From the NCBI GenBank assembly GCA_015231375.1, contig JADGBT010000004.1, positions 62,001 to 126,000 of the forward strand: 64,000 nucleotides of DNA, in the 5' to 3' direction. This document shows positions 40,080-49,485 of the stretch, one piece after another; positions within the stretch are counted from its first letter, which is position 1; every line of letters starts with the position of its first letter. Below the pieces are notes generated by a model, which made no database searches, was not told the origin of the DNA, and saw only the letters and a program-made list of their open reading frames with translations. This stretch comes from Magnetococcales bacterium. Lineage in GTDB: Bacteria; Pseudomonadota; Magnetococcia; Magnetococcales; Magnetaquicoccaceae. Position numbers and translations under genes: made by a program.

Positions 40080-40231
40080 CGGTTTCCGAAGCCTTGCTTG
40101 TCGATTTCGCACATGCAGCAAAAAATCCGACGGCCGTGGCATCAAAACCGCCTTCTGGTGTACTCTTGTCACCTCTTTGCCAAAGCTCATCTTATGACCT
40201 TGGCCCACTTTTCTTAAAACTGGATACGACT

Positions 40232-40726
40232 ATGAAGCACATCCCGATTCTGTTGTTCGTGATTCTGCCCTTTGTCGAGATCTGGCTGCTGATCTGGGTG
40301 GGTCAGGTGATCGGGGGATGGCTGGTCTTGCTGACGATGCTGGCCTCCGTCCTGCTGGGCGTCCAGATGATCCGCCATGCCGGAACCAGCACGCTGATGG
40401 CCGCCCGACACCATCTGAACCAGGGAAAGATGCCCGGCGAAACCCTGCTCGACGGGGCCATGCGGCTGATGGGCGGAATCCTGCTGATCTTTCCAGGCTA
40501 TCTGACCGATCTGGTGTCACTGCCCCTGGCGCTGCCATTCACCCGCGCGCCGTTGCGCCGCTGGATCCTGACGCAGTTGAAAAGCCGGGTTCATCACAGC
40601 GCCTCCGCCTCTCCGGATCCGGCCTCGGTGATCATCGAAGGGGAACTCCTGTCCCATCCAAACCATCCGCACGCCTCCCAGGATCCCCGCGATCCATCTC
40701 CATCCTCCCCCGATGCGCGCCCCTGA
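40232..40726 (+). CDS. fxsA: FxsA family membrane protein
   Basis: A 164-residue integral membrane protein of the FxsA family (named for suppressing F exclusion of phage T7 in E. coli). The N-terminal core is typical: LLFVILPFVEIWLLIWVGQV, then GWLVLLTMLASVLLGVQMIR, a short basic loop, and GGILLIFPGYLTDLVSLPL. The C-terminal 40 residues are hydrophilic and rich in Ser, Pro and His (HPNHPHASQDPRDPSPSSPD), longer than in E. coli. It is divergent from atpH and 20 bp ahead of the GT-B-like gene. Confidence 0.92.
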   Translation: MKHIPILLFVILPFVEIWLLIWVGQVIGGWLVLLTMLASVLLGVQMIRHAGTSTLMAARHHLNQGKMPGETLLDGAMRLMGGILLIFPGYLTDLVSLPLALPFTRAPLRRWILTQLKSRVHHSASASPDPASVIIEGELLSHPNHPHASQDPRDPSPSSPDARP

Positions 40727-40746
40727 ACCAAAAGGCCCGAACTCCC

Positions 40747-41850
40747 ATGAACACAGGCAAAAGAGTCTGGTGCGCGGTCTCCGGACACGGTTTCGGACAT
40801 TGGGCGCAACTGGGACCGGTGGTCAGGGCGCTGATCGAACGACGTCCCGATCTGACGATTCATGTCACCGGCGGCGTGCCGGAGCGACTGATCGCCAACG
40901 CCCTCCAGCATCCCTTCACCCACGATGCGCGCAACCGGGATGTGGGACTGGTCCAGCCCGATCCGCTGCGGGTGGACCTCAGCGGCACCACCCACGCCCT
41001 CCGCGCCCTCCACGATCACTGGTCCCAACGGGTGGAGGCGGAACGACAACTCCTAGAATCCTGGCGACCGGACCTGATCGTCGGCAACGTCCCCTATCTG
41101 CCCATGGAGGCGGGAACGTGTCTGGGGATCCCCACCGTGGCCCTCACCTCGCTCACCTGGGATCAGGTGCTGATGGCCTACTATCCCCCGGACGATCCGC
41201 AAGCCGCCGCGTGGACCCGCACCATGCAGACCGCCTACCGGCTCACCACCCTGGCCCTGCGCATCACTCCGGCCTTGCCGGTTCACCCGTTCGCAGAAAC
41301 CCTCACCATTCCGCCCATCACCACCTTGGGCACCCGCCGCCCCGCCATGCTGCGTCAGGCCCTCAAGATCGACCCCGACGACTCCCGGCCCCTGGTGCTG
41401 GTCACTCTGGGAGGCATTCCGGCAGACAATCTGCCCATCGCCGCCCTGACCACCCAGAACGATTATCACTGGCTGGTGGACCAGTCCCTCGCGGCGGACG
41501 CCGCCCGCCATCTCCACGCCTTGCCGCAGGTGGCAGAATGGCCGTTCGCAGACCTGACCGCCTCGGTGGAGGCCATTGTCAGCAAACCCGGTTATGGCAT
41601 GGCCATCGCGGCCACGGCCAATCGCGTGCCGTTTCTGTATGTGCGCCGGGGCACCTTTCCCGACGAACTCCCCATCGCCCAGTGGTGCGCCCAACAGGGC
41701 CGCGCCACGGAAATCACCCCGGAAGCCTTCCGCTCCGGCGCGTTCACCGACCAACTCGCCACCCTGCTCCAACACCCGGCCCCCCCGGCCCCCGAGGTCA
41801 ACGGGGCGACGGTCGCGGCGGAGTTGCTGGAGGAACGGTTTCTCGGATAA
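40747..41850 (+). CDS. GT-B-fold glycosyltransferase-like protein
   Basis: A 367-residue protein that opens with a GT-B-like nucleotide-sugar fold: VSGHGFGHWAQLGPVVRALI, then PDLIVGNVPYLPMEAG and VEAIVSKPGYGMAIAATAN. This pattern (SGHGxGH... and KPGYG near the C-terminus) resembles the N-terminal domain of L-arabinokinase-like proteins and MurG-type enzymes. Donor and acceptor are unknown. It starts 20 bp after fxsA and is probably co-transcribed. No signal peptide or membrane segment. Confidence 0.72.
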   Translation: MNTGKRVWCAVSGHGFGHWAQLGPVVRALIERRPDLTIHVTGGVPERLIANALQHPFTHDARNRDVGLVQPDPLRVDLSGTTHALRALHDHWSQRVEAERQLLESWRPDLIVGNVPYLPMEAGTCLGIPTVALTSLTWDQVLMAYYPPDDPQAAAWTRTMQTAYRLTTLALRITPALPVHPFAETLTIPPITTLGTRRPAMLRQALKIDPDDSRPLVLVTLGGIPADNLPIAALTTQNDYHWLVDQSLAADAARHLHALPQVAEWPFADLTASVEAIVSKPGYGMAIAATANRVPFLYVRRGTFPDELPIAQWCAQQGRATEITPEAFRSGAFTDQLATLLQHPAPPAPEVNGATVAAELLEERFLG

Positions 41851-41904
41851 CCCGCATCTGGCGATTGCCTGTCATAGACAATCGCCAAACGGCCTCCTCA
41901 TGAT

Positions 41905-42201
41905 TCAATCCTCGATGATATCCCCGCGCATCGCATCCTTGTGCGCCACGGGCAACACCCCTTCGTCGCCGTCATCTGGATTGTAAAACGCCCGCACCGA
42001 GCCGACCCGGCCCATGGAGTTGAACAGCGAATTCCACCCCTTCACATACATGGGGCACTCGTTGTTGAAACAGACAAACATGAAATCACTGACAAATCCC
42101 ATCCCATCCCCACAAAAATTATGTCCGGCGGCAGCCCATTTCCGCATGGCCACACCACAATGGGGACAATCGTACTGGGTGGCTCCAATCACCTTGCTCA
42201 T
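41905..42201 (-). CDS. Small ogr/Delta-like zinc-finger protein
   Basis: A 98-residue protein with cysteines arranged as a zinc ribbon: DCPHC (Cys12, Cys15) and VCFNNECP (Cys44, Cys49), plus Cys30. The phrase ECPMYVKGW and the closing DGDEGVLPVAHKDAMRGDII match my memory of a family of ogr/Delta-like zinc-finger proteins found in several proteobacteria. Its start overlaps the alaS stop by 4 bp, so the two are translated from one transcript. Function unknown. Confidence 0.7.
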   Translation of the reverse strand: MSKVIGATQYDCPHCGVAMRKWAAAGHNFCGDGMGFVSDFMFVCFNNECPMYVKGWNSLFNSMGRVGSVRAFYNPDDGDEGVLPVAHKDAMRGDIIED

Positions 42202-44858
42202 GCCAATTTCTCCTCGATCCAGGCCGCAGCCACGGCCAATGCCTCATTGAGCGCCTCGGGACGGGTTCCGCCCCCCATCGCCATATCCGGACGGCCTCCT
42301 CCCTTGCCACCCACCACAGGAGCCACGGCCTGCATCCACTCTCCGGCCTTGCAACGCCCCGTCATATCCTTGGTGACCCCGGCCAACAGGCTCACCTTGC
42401 CCTCTTCGGGCAGTCCCAGAAAGATCGCGCCGGAACCGAGCTTGTCCCGGATCCGATCCGCCAGATCCCGCAACCCCTTGGCATCCACCCCGGAAACCCC
42501 GGCCACCAGATAGCGCAGGCCCCCCTTTTCCCGGACGCGACCGAGCAACTCGTCCACCGTGGAACCGGCCAGGGCGGATTTGGATTTCTCCAGTTCCCGC
42601 TCCAACTCGGCGCGCCGGGTCAGGAGTTTCTCCACACCCGCCAGCGCCTCGGCAGGGGGCAGTTTCAACAATCCCGCCACCCGCTGCAACAGCCGGGCAT
42701 CCGTCAGAAAACTCTGTCTGGCCCGCTCGCCGCACACCGCCTCCAACCGTCGCACCCCCGCCGCCACCGCCGCCTCGGAGACGATGCGCATCAGGCCGAT
42801 ATCCCCGGTGCGGGCCACATGGGTGCCGCCGCACAACTCCAACGACGGTCCCAACCGTACCACCCGCACCCGATCCCCGTATTTCTCGCCGAACAACGCC
42901 ATGGCTCCGGCGCGGATCGCCTCGTCCGGGGTCATCACCTCCGTGACCTGGGCCGCGTTGTCCAGAATCGCCCCGTTCACCAGGGATTCGACCCGCTCCA
43001 GCTCTTCGGGGGTCACGGCCTGATAGTGGGAGAAGTCGAAACGCAACCGCTCCGCTCCCACCTGGGATCCGGCCTGTTTCACATGCTCGCCCAGCACCTG
43101 CTTGAGCGCCCAGTGCAGCAGATGGGTGGCGGAATGGTGCCAACGCACCGCGCGCCGCCGGGTTGCGTCCACGGTCAGGGTGACCGCATCCCCCACCGCC
43201 AGGGTGCCCGAGGCCACCCGCACCTGATGCACGATCAGCTCCGCCACCGGCCGACGGGTATCCGTCACCTCGCAACGGGTCTCCCCGGCCACGATCCAGC
43301 CCGCATCCCCCACCTGTCCACCGGACTCGCCATAAAAGGGGGTCTGATCACACACCACTCCCCCCTCCTCGCCGACATTCAGGGACAACACCAATCCCCG
43401 TCCGCTCACCAGCGCCCGCACCCGCGCCGTGGCGCTCTCGTCCCCGTAACCCACGAAGGAGACCGCCCCCCCGTCGGCCAGAATTTCGTGATAGACCGCC
43501 GCGATCCCCTCGTCCCCGGAGCCGGACCAGGCGGCCCGGGCCATGGCCTTCTGACGGGCCATGCGCTGCTCGAACCCTTCCATGTCCAGTTCGATATCCC
43601 GATCCCGCAGGATGTCGGCGGTCAGGTCCACCGGGAAACCGTAGGTATCATAAAGGGTGAACACCACCTCTCCATCCAGACGGTCCCCGGCCTTGAGGGT
43701 GGCGGTCGCCCCATCCAGGAGCTTCATGCCGGAACCCAGGGTGGTGACAAAACGACGCTCTTCGTTTTCCACCACCGTGCCGATCGCCTGTTGCTGGGCG
43801 ACCAGTTCCGGATAGACCCGACCCATCTTCTCCACCAAGGTCGGCACCAGACGAAACAGAAACGGCTCCTCCATGCCCAACAGCCGACCATGGCGCATGG
43901 CCCGACGCATGATGCGCCGCAAGACATACCCCCGTCCCTCGTTGGAGGGCAACACCCCGTCGGCGATCAGAAAACCCACCGCCCGGATGTGATCGGCGAT
44001 CACCTGCAAGGAGATGGTCTCCCGGGACAACCCGCCCCCGCTGTCCGTGGCACGGGTCGCGTCCGGCTGTCCGGTCCAGCGGGCCGCCGCCTGCATCAAA
44101 GGCTGGAACAAATCCGAATCGTAGTTGTTGGTGCGTCCCTGCAACACCACGGCGAGCCGTTCCAGGCCCGCTCCGGTATCGATGCAGGGTCGAGGCAAGG
44201 GGGTCAGGGTGCCGTCGGCGCTGCGGTCGTATTGCATGAAGACCAGATTCCAGATCTCCACGAAGCGATCCCCGTCCTGATCCGGGGTGCCCGGCGGACC
44301 ACCCGGAATGGCGGGTCCATGATCATAAAAGATTTCGGAACACGGACCGCAAGGCCCGGTCGGCCCCATGGACCAGAAATTGTCGCTGGTGGCGATGCGG
44401 ATGATCCGCTCGGCGGGCAGTCCGAGGGTGTCGTGCCAGATGTCGTAGGCCTCCTGGTCTTCGGCGTAGACCGTCACCAGCAGCCGTTCGAGGGGCAGAC
44501 CCAGTTCACGGGTCACGAACTCCCAGGCCAGGGGGATGGCCTGTTCCTTGAAATAATCCCCGAAGGAGAAATTCCCCAGCATCTCGAAAAAGGTGTGATG
44601 ACGCGCGGTGCGACCCACGTTTTCCAGATCGTTGTGTTTGCCCCCGGCGCGCACGCACTTTTGCACACTCACCGCCCTGGGATTGACACGACGTTCCCGA
44701 CCGAGAAACACCCCCTTGAACTGGTTCATGCCCGCGTTGGTGAACAGCAGGGTGGGATCGTTGTCGGGCACCAGACTGGAGGAGGTTACCGCCTCATGTC
44801 CCTTGCTTTGAAAAAACGACACAAAACGGTCGCGAATGTCATCAGCCGTCATGATCAC
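42198..44858 (-). CDS. alaS: Alanine--tRNA ligase
   Basis: Charges tRNA-Ala and edits mischarged serine and glycine. The 886-residue protein has all domains: class II catalytic core (FFQSKGHEAVTSSSLVPDND; FTNAGMNQFKGVFLG), the tRNA-recognition helical domain, the editing domain with HHSATHLLHWALKQVLG and CGGTHVARTGD, and the C-terminal DHHA1-type C-Ala domain (GGGRPDMAMGGG). The start could be the ATG at 44858 or 44852. It lies behind recX and ahead of the zinc-finger gene. Confidence 0.98.
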   Translation of the reverse strand: MIMTADDIRDRFVSFFQSKGHEAVTSSSLVPDNDPTLLFTNAGMNQFKGVFLGRERRVNPRAVSVQKCVRAGGKHNDLENVGRTARHHTFFEMLGNFSFGDYFKEQAIPLAWEFVTRELGLPLERLLVTVYAEDQEAYDIWHDTLGLPAERIIRIATSDNFWSMGPTGPCGPCSEIFYDHGPAIPGGPPGTPDQDGDRFVEIWNLVFMQYDRSADGTLTPLPRPCIDTGAGLERLAVVLQGRTNNYDSDLFQPLMQAAARWTGQPDATRATDSGGGLSRETISLQVIADHIRAVGFLIADGVLPSNEGRGYVLRRIMRRAMRHGRLLGMEEPFLFRLVPTLVEKMGRVYPELVAQQQAIGTVVENEERRFVTTLGSGMKLLDGATATLKAGDRLDGEVVFTLYDTYGFPVDLTADILRDRDIELDMEGFEQRMARQKAMARAAWSGSGDEGIAAVYHEILADGGAVSFVGYGDESATARVRALVSGRGLVLSLNVGEEGGVVCDQTPFYGESGGQVGDAGWIVAGETRCEVTDTRRPVAELIVHQVRVASGTLAVGDAVTLTVDATRRRAVRWHHSATHLLHWALKQVLGEHVKQAGSQVGAERLRFDFSHYQAVTPEELERVESLVNGAILDNAAQVTEVMTPDEAIRAGAMALFGEKYGDRVRVVRLGPSLELCGGTHVARTGDIGLMRIVSEAAVAAGVRRLEAVCGERARQSFLTDARLLQRVAGLLKLPPAEALAGVEKLLTRRAELERELEKSKSALAGSTVDELLGRVREKGGLRYLVAGVSGVDAKGLRDLADRIRDKLGSGAIFLGLPEEGKVSLLAGVTKDMTGRCKAGEWMQAVAPVVGGKGGGRPDMAMGGGTRPEALNEALAVAAAWIEEKLA

Positions 44859-44915
44859 CTCGATGCGGCCCGGGCCGTCCAGCGGAGCGGGCTTGATAAA
44901 AGATATCCTGAAAAG

Positions 44916-45401
44916 TCAACCAGTCACTTCATCCAGGGCGGCCTGGATCACCTCCGGATCAAATCCCCGCCGCGCCAGAAACGCGTAGCGTCTGCGCCGT
45001 TCCCGAAAATCCGACCGTTCCCATCCGCCCGCCGCGCCATAATGCCGGGTCAAGGCGAGCCTGGCTCTCGACACCGGATCCGCTGGCGCGTCGGACTCGC
45101 GCAACGCCTGAGTCACCAACTCCTCATCCAGACCCAGCGCGCGCAGTTCGGCCCGGATCCTGCCCTCTCCCCAACCCCGTTCCAACCGCACCCGCACCCG
45201 GGAGGCGGCGAAGGCCGGATCGTTCAGATACCCCAACTCTCGACAGCGCACCACCACGGCGGCAATCTGCTCTGCGGTGGCGCCCTGACTTTTCAGCCTC
45301 CAGGCCAACTCCTGTTCTCCATAGCCGCGCCGGGCCAGCCAGCGGAGCGCCTGGGCATAACAGGTTTCAGCGGTCATCGCTTCTGCCGCAGACGGCCTCA
45401 C
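44916..45401 (-). CDS. recX: Regulatory protein RecX
   Basis: Small helical protein that binds RecA filaments and limits their activity. The 161-residue product shows the repeated three-helix motif: CYAQALRWLARRGYGEQELA, GYLNDPAFAASRVRVRLERG (the family's yldD..fA..y...r...g box) and FLARRGFDPEVIQAALDEV. Its start overlaps the flhB stop by 4 bp. recA is not nearby; recX between flhB and alaS is unusual, although a recX-alaS neighbourhood (recA-recX-alaS) is common, so recA may have been displaced. Confidence 0.9.
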   Translation of the reverse strand: MRPSAAEAMTAETCYAQALRWLARRGYGEQELAWRLKSQGATAEQIAAVVVRCRELGYLNDPAFAASRVRVRLERGWGEGRIRAELRALGLDEELVTQALRESDAPADPVSRARLALTRHYGAAGGWERSDFRERRRRYAFLARRGFDPEVIQAALDEVTG

Positions 45402-46468
45402 CGCCGCATCCCGCGCAAGCCGTACACATAGGCCAGCACCTCGGCCACGGCCTTGAACAGTTCGTGAGGAATCGCCCGATCCAGATCCACATCCTTGAAC
45501 AAGGTGCGCGCCAGGGGAGGATTCTGGACAATCGGCACCCGATTGCCCCGCGCCGTTTCCCGAATCCGTTCGGCCACCCGTCCCCGGCCTTTGGCGATCA
45601 GCTTGGGCGCGGCCATCTTGCCTTGCTGATACAACAACGCCACAGCCACATGGGTCGGGTTGGTGATCACCACATCCGCCTTGGGCACTTCGGCCATCAT
45701 GCGACGCTGGGCCATCTCGCGCTGAATCTGACGGATGCGGCTTTTGACCAGCGGATCGCCTTCCATCTGTTTGAGCTCGTCTTTGACCTCCTGCTTGGTC
45801 ATGCGCAACGACTTGGTATGCTCGAACTTCTGGTAGATGTAATCAAACAGCGCAAAGGCCAGAAAAGCCAAAGTCACCTTCCACAACACGGCCAGGGAGT
45901 CGTTTCCCAGCGCCGTGACCACCTGCTCGATGGAGGTGGCCGTCCAGCCCATGATCTCCGGCAGACTGCCGCTGATCGACTGGTAGACCACCAGGGAGAT
46001 GACGGACATCTTGAGCACGGACTTGAACAAGTCCACCAACGAACGGGTGGAAAACAGACGCTTGAGCCCATTCCAGGGATTGAGCTTGGAAAACTTGGGG
46101 GCCAGGGGTTCCAGACTGAACAAAAATCCGTGCTGGATCATCGAACCGAAAAAGGCCATGCCAATGAAGACCAACAGAAACGGGGCCATATCCACCAGCA
46201 TTCCCAGCATGATGCCATCCAACAGCACCGAAACGCCCTGCTCGGTGAGGTCGTCGCTGATGGCGCCTCCCAGAAAAAAACGCATTTTCTCCTGCAAGGC
46301 GTTCCAAAAGGCGCCGCCATGAAAATAAAACACACCCGTGGCGCCAAGCAGCAGCAAGGCGGTCCCCACCTCGCGGGAGTTGGCCACCTGCCCCTTGTTG
46401 CGGGCATCCCCGAGCCGCTTGCCCGTGGGGTCTTCGGTTTTGGAATCGTTGTCGGCGTCTTCGGCCAT
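45398..46468 (-). CDS. flhB: Flagellar export switch protein FlhB
   Basis: Membrane component of the flagellar type III export gate that switches substrate class. The 356-residue protein has four membrane helices (about residues 35-55, 90-110, 145-165 and 190-210). The autocleavage motif is NPTH in ADVVITNPTHVAVALLYQ. The hydrophilic N-terminus (EDADNDSKTEDPTGKRLGDA) is the usual start. Downstream sequence NRVPIVQNPPLARTLF is conserved. It is separated from other flagellar genes here and is translationally coupled to recX. Confidence 0.96.
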   Translation of the reverse strand: MAEDADNDSKTEDPTGKRLGDARNKGQVANSREVGTALLLLGATGVFYFHGGAFWNALQEKMRFFLGGAISDDLTEQGVSVLLDGIMLGMLVDMAPFLLVFIGMAFFGSMIQHGFLFSLEPLAPKFSKLNPWNGLKRLFSTRSLVDLFKSVLKMSVISLVVYQSISGSLPEIMGWTATSIEQVVTALGNDSLAVLWKVTLAFLAFALFDYIYQKFEHTKSLRMTKQEVKDELKQMEGDPLVKSRIRQIQREMAQRRMMAEVPKADVVITNPTHVAVALLYQQGKMAAPKLIAKGRGRVAERIRETARGNRVPIVQNPPLARTLFKDVDLDRAIPHELFKAVAEVLAYVYGLRGMRR

Positions 46469-46713
46469 GACGCGGCGTCTCCATCGAACGCGGCCAACCC
46501 ATTAACAAAAACCTGCTCATCCGCCCGACACGGTGGATGTCCCAAAGACCACCGGACAAACCGTGTGCAGCGGATCATGGTAACCCCTTTGCCGCATTAT
46601 CGAAAGGGCAACCGTCCAGCCAACCCGCAAAACCCGACCAAAAAGCCGTGCCACCGGCCTGCTGGTCGGGTCATCCATCCCGACGCGACACGCTTTCTCC
46701 TGCGAGAACTCCC

Positions 46714-47277
46714 TTAGCGCCCGTAGCGACCCGTCAAGCGGGCATGGGCCAGGGAGTTGGCATTCACCAGGAATCCCACCAGCGACGCGCTGGCACCCGG
46801 AGGCGCTTCCAGTTTTTCGACCTTGAGGGCGTGCAGGGTGAAATGATAGGCATGGCTGCCGTGTCCCACCGGCGGACAAGGCCCGCCCCAACCCGGCGCG
46901 CCGAAGTCGGTTCCACCCTGTTTGGCGCCCGGAACCATGGCCGATCCATCCCCCTTGCCCGCCCCCTGGGGCAAAGCCGTCACCGAGGCCGGCAGGTCAT
47001 ACACCACCCAATGCCACCATCCGGCCCCGCCCGTGGGGGCGTCTGGATCATGGACCAGCAGGGCGAAACTTTTGGTCTCCGGGGGCGCGCCCTTCCAGGC
47101 CAGCGCCGGGGAGACATTCCCGCCGTCGCAGCCAAATCCCTTGAAAATGAACTTCTGGTCGAAAGTCCCCCCGTCCGCCAGATCCGCGCTGGTCAACTCC
47201 ATGGCCCCGGCCCCGGCCCCGTTGACCATGCCCCACACCAGACCCGACACCATCCAGCCCATCTGCCATTTTTTCAT
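46714..47277 (-). CDS. YbhB/YbcL-type phosphatidylethanolamine-binding (PEBP) protein, secreted
   Basis: A 187-residue protein from the ATG at 47277. It has a signal peptide (MKKWQMGWMVSGLVWGMVNG, cleavage near AGA-ME). The PEBP fold is marked by LLVHDPDAPTGGAGWWHWVV and GPCPPVGHGSHAYHFTLHAL, the ligand-pocket motifs of bacterial Raf-kinase-inhibitor-like proteins. Function in bacteria is not established. It is divergent from larE. A longer frame to 47391 is open but would bury the signal peptide. Confidence 0.9.
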   Translation of the reverse strand: MKKWQMGWMVSGLVWGMVNGAGAGAMELTSADLADGGTFDQKFIFKGFGCDGGNVSPALAWKGAPPETKSFALLVHDPDAPTGGAGWWHWVVYDLPASVTALPQGAGKGDGSAMVPGAKQGGTDFGAPGWGGPCPPVGHGSHAYHFTLHALKVEKLEAPPGASASLVGFLVNANSLAHARLTGRYGR

Positions 47278-47447
47278 GCGGCTCTCCCTTGGTTTTCGAT
47301 TCCTCAACGATACGATCCGGCACGCGGCGTCCTTCCTGAATGCCAGGATCCGCCACGGGCTTGTTCCCCAGGCTGAAAAAATAGGGTACACTCAAACGGA
47401 TGTACACTCCTAATCCACACACCAACAACCACTTTCCGCGTCCAGCC

Positions 47448-48347
47448 ATGCCCGAATCCGCCTTCGACCACGCGCATCACAAATATCTGGCCCTTCAGGA
47501 ACACCTGAAAACCCTGAAAACGGTCCTGGTGGCTTTTTCCGGCGGGGTGGACAGCACCTTTCTGGTGCGGGCCGTGCAGGAGGCGGGAGTCGTCCATCTG
47601 GCGGTCACGGCCCGTTCCCCCACCATGCCGGCGCGGGATCTGGCGGATGTCTTGAATCTGGTTCGACAGTGGAAGATTCAACATCGGCTGATCGACAGCG
47701 ACGAAATCAACGATCCGAACTTCGCGCGCAACGCTCCGGATCGTTGTTTTCACTGCAAGAGCGATCTGTTTGGACGCTTGACCGAACTGGCCAGAAAGGA
47801 AGGATATGCCCACGTTCTCGACGGCAGCACCACCGACGACTTGAACGATTACCGGCCCGGCATGCAGGCCAAAAAACGCTTCGGGGTGTCAAGCCCGCTG
47901 CTGGAAGCCGGACTGACCAAGGCGGAAATCCGTCTGCTCTCCAAGGAAAAGGGGCTGGCGACCTGGGACAAACCCGCCTCTCCTTGTCTGTCGTCGCGGA
48001 TCGTCTACGGCGAACCGATCCGGGTGGAGTCCCTGCGCATGGTGGAACAGGCGGAAACCGGTCTGCGCGCTCTGGGATTCACCACGCTGCGGGTGCGCAA
48101 GCAAGGAGAGACCGCCCGCATCGAACTCCCCGAAGCGGAGATGGTCCGACTGTTGGAGGCGGGCTTGCGTCAGCAGGTGAGTCGAATCGTGCGCGCCAGC
48201 GGTTTTCAGTTCGTCACCCTGGATCTGGAGGGGTTCCAGAGCGGCAAGCTCAACCGTTCCCTTTCCGGTGGCACCGGCGGGACAGCCCTCCCCCCGGACA
48301 CCACCGACAGCATCGATCCCAGGCCGGATCACCCGCACTTGGAATAG
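47448..48347 (+). CDS. larE: ATP-dependent sacrificial sulfur transferase LarE
   Basis: PP-loop enzyme that donates its own cysteine sulfur to build the nickel-pincer cofactor of lactate racemase-type enzymes. From the ATG at 47448 it has 299 residues; an ATG at 47400 is also in frame. The PP-loop is VLVAFSGGVDSTFLVRA (SGGVDS at 31-36). RCFHCKSDLF and the putative sacrificial Cys180 in KPASPCLSSRIVYG are present. larB, larC and larA are not in the window, so its target enzyme is elsewhere or different. Confidence 0.92.
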   Translation: MPESAFDHAHHKYLALQEHLKTLKTVLVAFSGGVDSTFLVRAVQEAGVVHLAVTARSPTMPARDLADVLNLVRQWKIQHRLIDSDEINDPNFARNAPDRCFHCKSDLFGRLTELARKEGYAHVLDGSTTDDLNDYRPGMQAKKRFGVSSPLLEAGLTKAEIRLLSKEKGLATWDKPASPCLSSRIVYGEPIRVESLRMVEQAETGLRALGFTTLRVRKQGETARIELPEAEMVRLLEAGLRQQVSRIVRASGFQFVTLDLEGFQSGKLNRSLSGGTGGTALPPDTTDSIDPRPDHPHLE

Positions 48348-49000
48348 CCGCACTCCAGACAGGTGTCGCAGCCGTCGAGACGGGTCACGGAGAGCTGGCC
48401 GCATTTGGGACACTGGGCATTGCCCAAGCCACCCCGTTCCACCACGGCCTGACGCTTGGCCGCCAACTCCGGGGAGATCTCGGGGGGTTGCATCATGCCG
48501 ATTTTCATCAGATGGCGCTCGATGCACTCGCCGATCTCCGCCACCAGACTGGGCATGTACTTGCCGCCGGGCTTGAAATAGCCACCTCTGGGATCAAAGA
48601 CCGAACGCATCTCCTCCACCAGGAACGTGGCGTCCCCCCCATGCCGGAACACGGCGGACATCACCCGGGTCAGGGCCACGATCCAGGCGAAGTTGTCCAT
48701 GTTCTTGGAATTGATGAAAATCTCGAACGGGCGCCTTCTGCCGTTGACCACGATATCGTTGATGGTCACGTAAAAAGCGTGTTCAAACAGCGGTGTTTTG
48801 ATCTTGTAGGTGCTCCCCTCCAGATCCTCCGGGCGTCGCAACACCGGTTGCAACTGGATCACCTCCGCCACCGGCCTGGAGGCCTGAGTGGTGGGTTCGG
48901 GTTGCGGCTCGGGCGCGGGGGCCGGGGTCGAAACCGCCTCCTCGCTCTTTTTGCCCGCCACCTCGAATCCGACAATTTTTTTCTGGATCTTGACTGTCAT
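48329..49000 (-). CDS. Class II ribonucleotide reductase, C-terminal (TSCPD) subunit NrdJb-like
   Basis: A 223-residue protein from the ATG at 49000 (MTVKIQKKIVGFEVAGKKSE). After a Pro/Glu-rich linker (PAPAPEPQPEPTTQAS) comes a TSCPD-type domain (FYVTINDIVVNGRRRPFEIF; MDNFAWIVALTRVMSAVFRHGG) and a cysteine-rich tail CPKCGQLSVTRLDGCDTC, LECGYSKCG. This is the separately encoded end of an adenosylcobalamin-dependent ribonucleotide reductase, as in Pseudomonas NrdJa/NrdJb. The tail cysteines probably re-reduce the active site or bind zinc. A HigBA-like pair and a repeat separate it from nrdJ, and its stop overlaps the end of larE. Confidence 0.85.
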   Translation of the reverse strand: MTVKIQKKIVGFEVAGKKSEEAVSTPAPAPEPQPEPTTQASRPVAEVIQLQPVLRRPEDLEGSTYKIKTPLFEHAFYVTINDIVVNGRRRPFEIFINSKNMDNFAWIVALTRVMSAVFRHGGDATFLVEEMRSVFDPRGGYFKPGGKYMPSLVAEIGECIERHLMKIGMMQPPEISPELAAKRQAVVERGGLGNAQCPKCGQLSVTRLDGCDTCLECGYSKCG

Positions 49001-49013
49001 CGAAGATTCCTCG

Positions 49014-49331
49014 TCACGCGACAATGGCATCCGCGACGGGTATGTTCTGGCCCTGTTCTCCAATCCCGGCGCGGTTGCGCCGTTTCAAGGCTTCATCGTG
49101 ATGAAGCTGGAGATTGCACCAGAACCGGGCGGATCGTCCCAGAATCGGCTCGAAACGGAGCGCTTTCAAGGAATCGACCGGCACTTGTCCCGTCAGAATG
49201 CCGTCAATCTCAGCAAGATCCACGCCGGAACGCTCGGCCAACTCCACACGGCTCATGCCACGGGATTCGAGGTACTCGGCAATCACCTCCCCAGGATGGG
49301 TCGAAGAATCTGGAATATATTGATTTTTCAT
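49014..49331 (-). CDS. higA: HigA-type antitoxin (HTH, XRE family)
   Basis: A 105-residue protein from the ATG at 49331. The N-terminal helix-turn-helix is typical of HigA antitoxins: HPGEVIAEYLESRGMSRVEL, AERSGVDLAEIDGILTGQ. The rest (LKALRFEPILGRSARFWCNL, QLHHDEALKRR) keeps the family's F....FW..LQ..yd pattern. In-frame starts at 49406 and 49433 would lengthen it. The toxin gene lies upstream on the same strand, in the toxin-first higBA order. HigA should repress the promoter before higB. Confidence 0.88.
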   Translation of the reverse strand: MKNQYIPDSSTHPGEVIAEYLESRGMSRVELAERSGVDLAEIDGILTGQVPVDSLKALRFEPILGRSARFWCNLQLHHDEALKRRNRAGIGEQGQNIPVADAIVA

Positions 49332-49485
49332 AGCTTCAATGGATTTCCGTTCGTGTATCCGCCACTCGAAAGAAGAATCCAACACGCGACGTGCAGGAGA
49401 TACCATGATGAGGATCTTTGCAGCCGGGGTCAATCACAAAAGCACCTTGGCAAACAGACTGCTTCCGGTCTTCACGCGATTTCGC

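Noticed and set aside
46632-46653. TGGCAC...TTGG on the minus strand upstream of flhB, considered as a sigma-54 promoter
   Set aside because: The spacing to the second element is one base too long and the -12 GC is missing.
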